In this document: piece by piece, positions 60,663 to 64,000 of the stretch
Layout: the number at the start of each line of letters is the position of its first letter
Numbering within the stretch: the stretch's first letter is position 1
NCBI RefSeq assembly: GCF_001618955.1
Contig: NZ_LVYV01000001.1
Coordinates: 875,501-939,500 of the forward strand
DNA length: 64,000 nt
Direction: 5' to 3'
Source of the DNA: Tardiphaga robiniae
GTDB lineage: Bacteria > Pseudomonadota > Alphaproteobacteria > Rhizobiales > Xanthobacteraceae
Made by a program: the position numbers and the translations under genes
The notes under the pieces: generated by a model
Database searches by the model: none
Seen by the model: only the letters and a program-made list of their open reading frames with translations
What the model was told of the DNA's origin: nothing

Positions 60663-62084
60663 TCAGCCTCCTCTCAATTGCGGACTTTTGTAGAAACAGG
60701 CCTTCATCAGGACGTTGTCCCTTCCGCGAAAGAACACCCACCCGTCGGAAGCGACAAATGGGGTCCCGCCGATTTGGGTGGTGACCTTAAGGTCCGCCTC
60801 GCTCGACCCGTCGGTCATCATGCACATGAGGTTGCCGTTCAGCCCTTCATAGTACACCAAATTGTCGAATACGACGGGGGGCGCGGCACTATACGCTCCG
60901 CCAGGGTTTTCTCCCACCGTTCCAGCCTGGTTGGTCTTCATGACAGCGCCATTTTTACCCCAGTACCAAACCCAACCGTTGCCATCAACAAGCGGGGTTG
61001 CGTCGCCCCCGGTCCCCAGCGGTCCCATACGGTCGCCTATTTCATTACTAGCCGACCCGTCAGTTTTCATCCGCATCAAGGCGCCGTTCAGTCCTAGAAA
61101 GTAGACCCAATCGCCAAAGACGACCGGATGCGAGGAAATAAAGGTTCCGCCCGGGTTTCCCCCGTCTGTTCCAGCTTGGTTGCTCCACATCAAGGCACCG
61201 CTTTTTCCCCAGTACCACACCCGCCCGTTGCTATCGACGGATGGGGCCCAACCCTGGCCGGTGTCGATTTGGAGACTGATATGTCCTCCGATGTCGCTTG
61301 AGACGGACCCGTCGGTCTTCATCCGCATCAAGACGCCGTTCAGTCCCAGGAAGTAGACCCAATCACCAAAGACGACCGGGTTTGAGCTGACGTAGTGCCC
61401 CCCGATGTGTTCCGCCGCCTTGGTCCCTTCGCGGCTGATCCTCATCAGGGCATTGTTCGGATCCTGAAACCAAATCCAACCGTCGGTGGTAACGAATGGA
61501 GTCGAGATCGTGCGGGCGTCGTGACCGACTTCATACGCGAGGTCCATTGGACTCACGCCCTTTGCCTGAAGCTCTTTGAATTCCTTATCGCTCACTTCAC
61601 GGAGCTTGAGTTCCTTCCCCTTTGTTTCACCGGATATTACAGCGCCCTTGTTGATTTTTATTTCGCCTTCAACGACGTATTTGTGCTGACGTCGGAGTTC
61701 GATGCCCGTAACTGCGTATGGCGAGTTCACAAAATCCTTGACAGCGAAGCCTAGTACACCGACCGGGATCGAACCGAATGCAACAGCAAGCGACGTATAC
61801 GTCAACATGAGCGTGAGCGAAGCTCCGGCAGTTGGGAGTGCGAGTACTAATCCAGCTACCGCGAGTACCGTGCCAACCGTGAAAAAGCCAATACCCATTG
61901 AGTCGGATGTAATGTAAGAGCTTGCGCCTAACCCCCACTTCACACTGAGAGTGACGACACCCTTTGCGTCCAGGACCACGTATTGTCCGGGCGGAATCAC
62001 GTTGCGCCAATTGTAGTTGAAGACGGCACTGATCCCCGCATTGATCGGCGCATTAGATAAATTGATGACCGTGACGTCGCCCAT
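60663..62084 (-). CDS. seven-repeat beta-propeller protein with hydrophobic central region, function unknown
   Basis: 473 residues from ATG 62084 (protein start MGDVTVINLSNAPINAGISA), 24 bases inside a TTG-started frame. Residues 1-55 form a small beta domain (NVIPPGQYVVLDAKGVVTLS). Residues 65-115 are strongly hydrophobic (GIGFFTVGTVLAVAGLVLAL, LMLTYTSLAVAFGSIPVGVL), possibly membrane-inserting. From ~195 to the end seven ~40-residue blades follow with the core V-x-x-x-G-W-V-x-F-x-G-x-N-G-x-L-M-R-M, for example VVFGDWVYFLGLNGVLMRMK. Blade pairs 2-3 and 4-5 are near-identical at DNA level, a recent duplication. Resembles DUF5050 or lectin-type propellers; no signal peptide. Confidence 0.72.
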   Translation of the reverse strand: MGDVTVINLSNAPINAGISAVFNYNWRNVIPPGQYVVLDAKGVVTLSVKWGLGASSYITSDSMGIGFFTVGTVLAVAGLVLALPTAGASLTLMLTYTSLAVAFGSIPVGVLGFAVKDFVNSPYAVTGIELRRQHKYVVEGEIKINKGAVISGETKGKELKLREVSDKEFKELQAKGVSPMDLAYEVGHDARTISTPFVTTDGWIWFQDPNNALMRISREGTKAAEHIGGHYVSSNPVVFGDWVYFLGLNGVLMRMKTDGSVSSDIGGHISLQIDTGQGWAPSVDSNGRVWYWGKSGALMWSNQAGTDGGNPGGTFISSHPVVFGDWVYFLGLNGALMRMKTDGSASNEIGDRMGPLGTGGDATPLVDGNGWVWYWGKNGAVMKTNQAGTVGENPGGAYSAAPPVVFDNLVYYEGLNGNLMCMMTDGSSEADLKVTTQIGGTPFVASDGWVFFRGRDNVLMKACFYKSPQLRGG

Positions 62085-62283
62085 TTTCCGCGCCCTTCCG
62101 AATGACAATATTTCAATAATATTTTTTTGGCGAAGCCTATCTGAATGTCTCGCTACCGCACTCTATCTCTTCCTCCTGATGACGCAGCACGTTGGGCATT
62201 GGATCATTCGGGCGCATCGCCACCCTAGCCGTGGCCTGCTGCGAAAGCGCTCGGCCTCCACGAGTTCTACGGCGCTCAGCACC

Positions 62284-64000
62284 TCACCACGCATACCGCA
62301 CCACGCCCTTGCCGGCGTAGCTGCGCGTGACATCCGAGAACTCGCCTTCGAAGGTGCCGGCGACGGCCCAACCGTTCGTCCACTTCATCTCCGCGGATGC
62401 GGTCGTCAACGCAGCATCGCGCGCCTGCGCCGCGCCGTTCACGACGAAGCTCGCACCGGGCAGCGTCTGGAACGTCGCCGAAGCGAAACGGTCGCTATTG
62501 AAATCGTGCGCCCATGCGACGCGGCCGCGCAGCGTCAAGATCGCGTCCGTCACGGCAAACGACTTGTCGGTGCGGAAGCCGAGTTCGGTGCGGGTGCTGG
62601 TCACCGTCTTGCCAGCATAGGCCAGTGCGAAGGTGTTGGCGCCGCCGCCGGCCGTCTCTGCATAGGACGGCAAATCGAGCGCTGTGACCTGCGCCGCCGC
62701 ATAAGGCGTGAGGCCGACGCCGCCTAGCGAGGACAACAGGTAGCGATTGCCGCCTTCGATGCGACCCGAATAGCTGTTGGCATTGAACTGCGCGCGCAGC
62801 CGATCACCGCCGACGACACGATCGGTGGTGATATCCTGCCAGCCATAGGCCGCCGCTGCTGTGATGTAAGCTGATCCGACCATGTGGCGGACGAACGCAC
62901 CCGCCTGAAACAGGTCGCTGCGGCCCGAGCCGCCGTTGGCCACCGAGAAGTTGGTGCCGCCGCCAGCCAGCGAGAAGCCCGCCAGCGTATTGGGCGAGAA
63001 CCAGTAATCGGCGCCGACCGCAACGCCGCCGATGCTCGACCGGGTATCATTCGAGCCGACGACCGTATTGCCGTCGGTGTTGCGCGAGCCGCCGAAGGCC
63101 GCCGCCCACACGTTCCAGCGTTCCTGAAACGCAGGTGCTATTGGCGGAGCTTTGCGATAGATCGCGGCCAGCGCATCGCTCGAAGAGCGCTTCGCAGCGT
63201 AGGTTAGCGTTTCGTCGGCATAGCCCACGGCGCCAGCTTGCGGCGTGCCGCGACCTGCGGTGAACGGATCGGTCATGACGCCCATAAACTGGGTCATGGC
63301 ATCGAAGGTGGTCTGTTGGGCGCCGGTGGCTGTCTCACCGGATGCCTGCGTCAGTCTAGTTAGCAGCTCGTTGCCGGACAGGTTGAACAGCCCGTTGAAG
63401 CCTGCAGGCAGCACCGCGCCACCGATCAAGGCATTGTCGATCGCTGCGGCGATGTTCTTCTGGTTGATGCTGGCATTGCCGGGCAAGATCGGGCTGAGCA
63501 GGCCGGGATCGAGCGTCAGAAACACGTCGTTGCCGACATAGCTCAGCCGCGCATTGCGGGCGAAATTGTTGGCCACAGCCGCGGTGTCGAAGGTGCCACT
63601 GAGCGTACCCGCATTGAGGATCGTATAGGTCGTGGTCTGGCCGAGGCGTGTCAGCGGATCGACCGTCACCTTGCCGGCCAGGGTCGCGGTGCCGGTGACG
63701 TTGGTCCTGTCCGACGTGGTGCCGGAGACCTGCACCAGATAGGTCGATGCCGCCGTCATCGTCAAGCTGCCGCTGACGGTGAGCGTGCCGATCGAATTGC
63801 CGGGCGCCAGCGTGCCGCCATTGATCGCCGTGGTGCCGACGACGCCGGTGCCGCCCAGCGTGCCGCCGGCATTCACCGTCAGGCTGGCTGCCGAGGTGAT
63901 GTCGCCATTGACGCTGAGCGTGCCACCACTGACGTTCACCGGTCCCGCGAACGTGCTGGTGCCGGTCAGCGTCCAGTTCGACGCGTCGACCTTGTTGAAG
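62284..64000 (-). CDS. autotransporter outer-membrane beta-barrel protein, N-terminal part outside window
   Basis: Type V secreted protein. The stop is at 62284 and the frame runs open to the right edge, so the beginning lies outside; the visible part is ~570 residues. The passenger end is Gly/Thr/Ser-rich with repeats such as GGTLSVNGDITSAASLTVNA and GTLAPGNSIGTLTVSGSLTM. The autotransporter barrel occupies the last ~270 residues (WNVWAAAFGGSRNTDGNTVV, SIGGVAVGADYWFSPNTLAG, TELGFRTDKSFAVTDAILTL) and ends in the aromatic YAGKGVVRYAW expected for Bam-dependent insertion. Reads away from the accessory block. Confidence 0.92.
   Translation of the reverse strand, partial: FNKVDASNWTLTGTSTFAGPVNVSGGTLSVNGDITSAASLTVNAGGTLGGTGVVGTTAINGGTLAPGNSIGTLTVSGSLTMTAASTYLVQVSGTTSDRTNVTGTATLAGKVTVDPLTRLGQTTTYTILNAGTLSGTFDTAAVANNFARNARLSYVGNDVFLTLDPGLLSPILPGNASINQKNIAAAIDNALIGGAVLPAGFNGLFNLSGNELLTRLTQASGETATGAQQTTFDAMTQFMGVMTDPFTAGRGTPQAGAVGYADETLTYAAKRSSSDALAAIYRKAPPIAPAFQERWNVWAAAFGGSRNTDGNTVVGSNDTRSSIGGVAVGADYWFSPNTLAGFSLAGGGTNFSVANGGSGRSDLFQAGAFVRHMVGSAYITAAAAYGWQDITTDRVVGGDRLRAQFNANSYSGRIEGGNRYLLSSLGGVGLTPYAAAQVTALDLPSYAETAGGGANTFALAYAGKTVTSTRTELGFRTDKSFAVTDAILTLRGRVAWAHDFNSDRFASATFQTLPGASFVVNGAAQARDAALTTASAEMKWTNGWAVAGTFEGEFSDVTRSYAGKGVVRYAW

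Overview
The window looks like chromosome of an alphaproteobacterium of the Bradyrhizobium / Rhodopseudomonas / Afipia group (Nitrobacteraceae). The main evidence is an Irr regulator with a Cys-Pro haem motif, next to a fabA-fabB-fabI cluster; acnA divergent from a ccmABC-D-G cytochrome c maturation cluster, as described in Bradyrhizobium japonicum; mdh-sucC-sucD; a tsaB-rimI-fur-miaB-phoH-ybeY-corC-lnt-HTH-trmB housekeeping string; and the dispersed GCCGGGCAT-type palindromes common in these genomes. The sequence is GC-rich by eye. No rRNA, tRNA, CRISPR array or transposase gene was seen.

Layout. 1-8 kb: an RND efflux pair (permease cut by the left edge), small secreted or membrane proteins, gabD and a serine hydrolase. 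7.8-13 kb: a PfkB kinase, murJ, trpS, a universal stress protein and an Nfu-type iron-sulfur carrier. 13-23 kb: the long co-directional tRNA-modification, ribosome and envelope run from tsaB to trmB, with an elaborate palindromic region before the HTH regulator. 23-30 kb: a hydroxyacid dehydrogenase, SH3 and SGNH periplasmic proteins, irr, fabABI and a glutathione transferase. 30-38.7 kb: katG divergent from oxyR, a helix-hairpin-helix protein, an Lrp regulator, and ccm genes on the minus strand with an FNR/FixK-type box in front of ccmC. 39-55.7 kb: acnA, a DUF1223 protein, a DUF2794 protein, an intradiol dioxygenase, a Bax-inhibitor-1 protein, a YbbA/YbbP-like ABC pair divergent from a TesA-like esterase, thpR, zapE, mdh and sucCD.

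55.7-62.1 kb is different. After the strong sucD terminator, where sucA/sucB would be expected in relatives, there is a visibly more AT-rich accessory block. It holds a truncated DUF2971-like gene, an uncharacterised 232-residue protein, a divergent 1133-residue helical-repeat protein and, after about 470 bp without a gene, a seven-repeat beta-propeller protein with a hydrophobic central segment. A partial autotransporter follows to the right edge. This block is the best candidate for an undescribed system; its function is not established here.

Together the core genes cover the TCA cycle (acnA, mdh, sucCD), unsaturated fatty acid synthesis (fabABI), haem and iron control (irr, Fur-type regulator), cytochrome c maturation (ccm), peroxide defence (katG/oxyR) and envelope biogenesis (murJ, lnt). 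Starts were chosen from visible ribosome binding sites, overlaps and family N-termini, so several differ from the longest reading frame.
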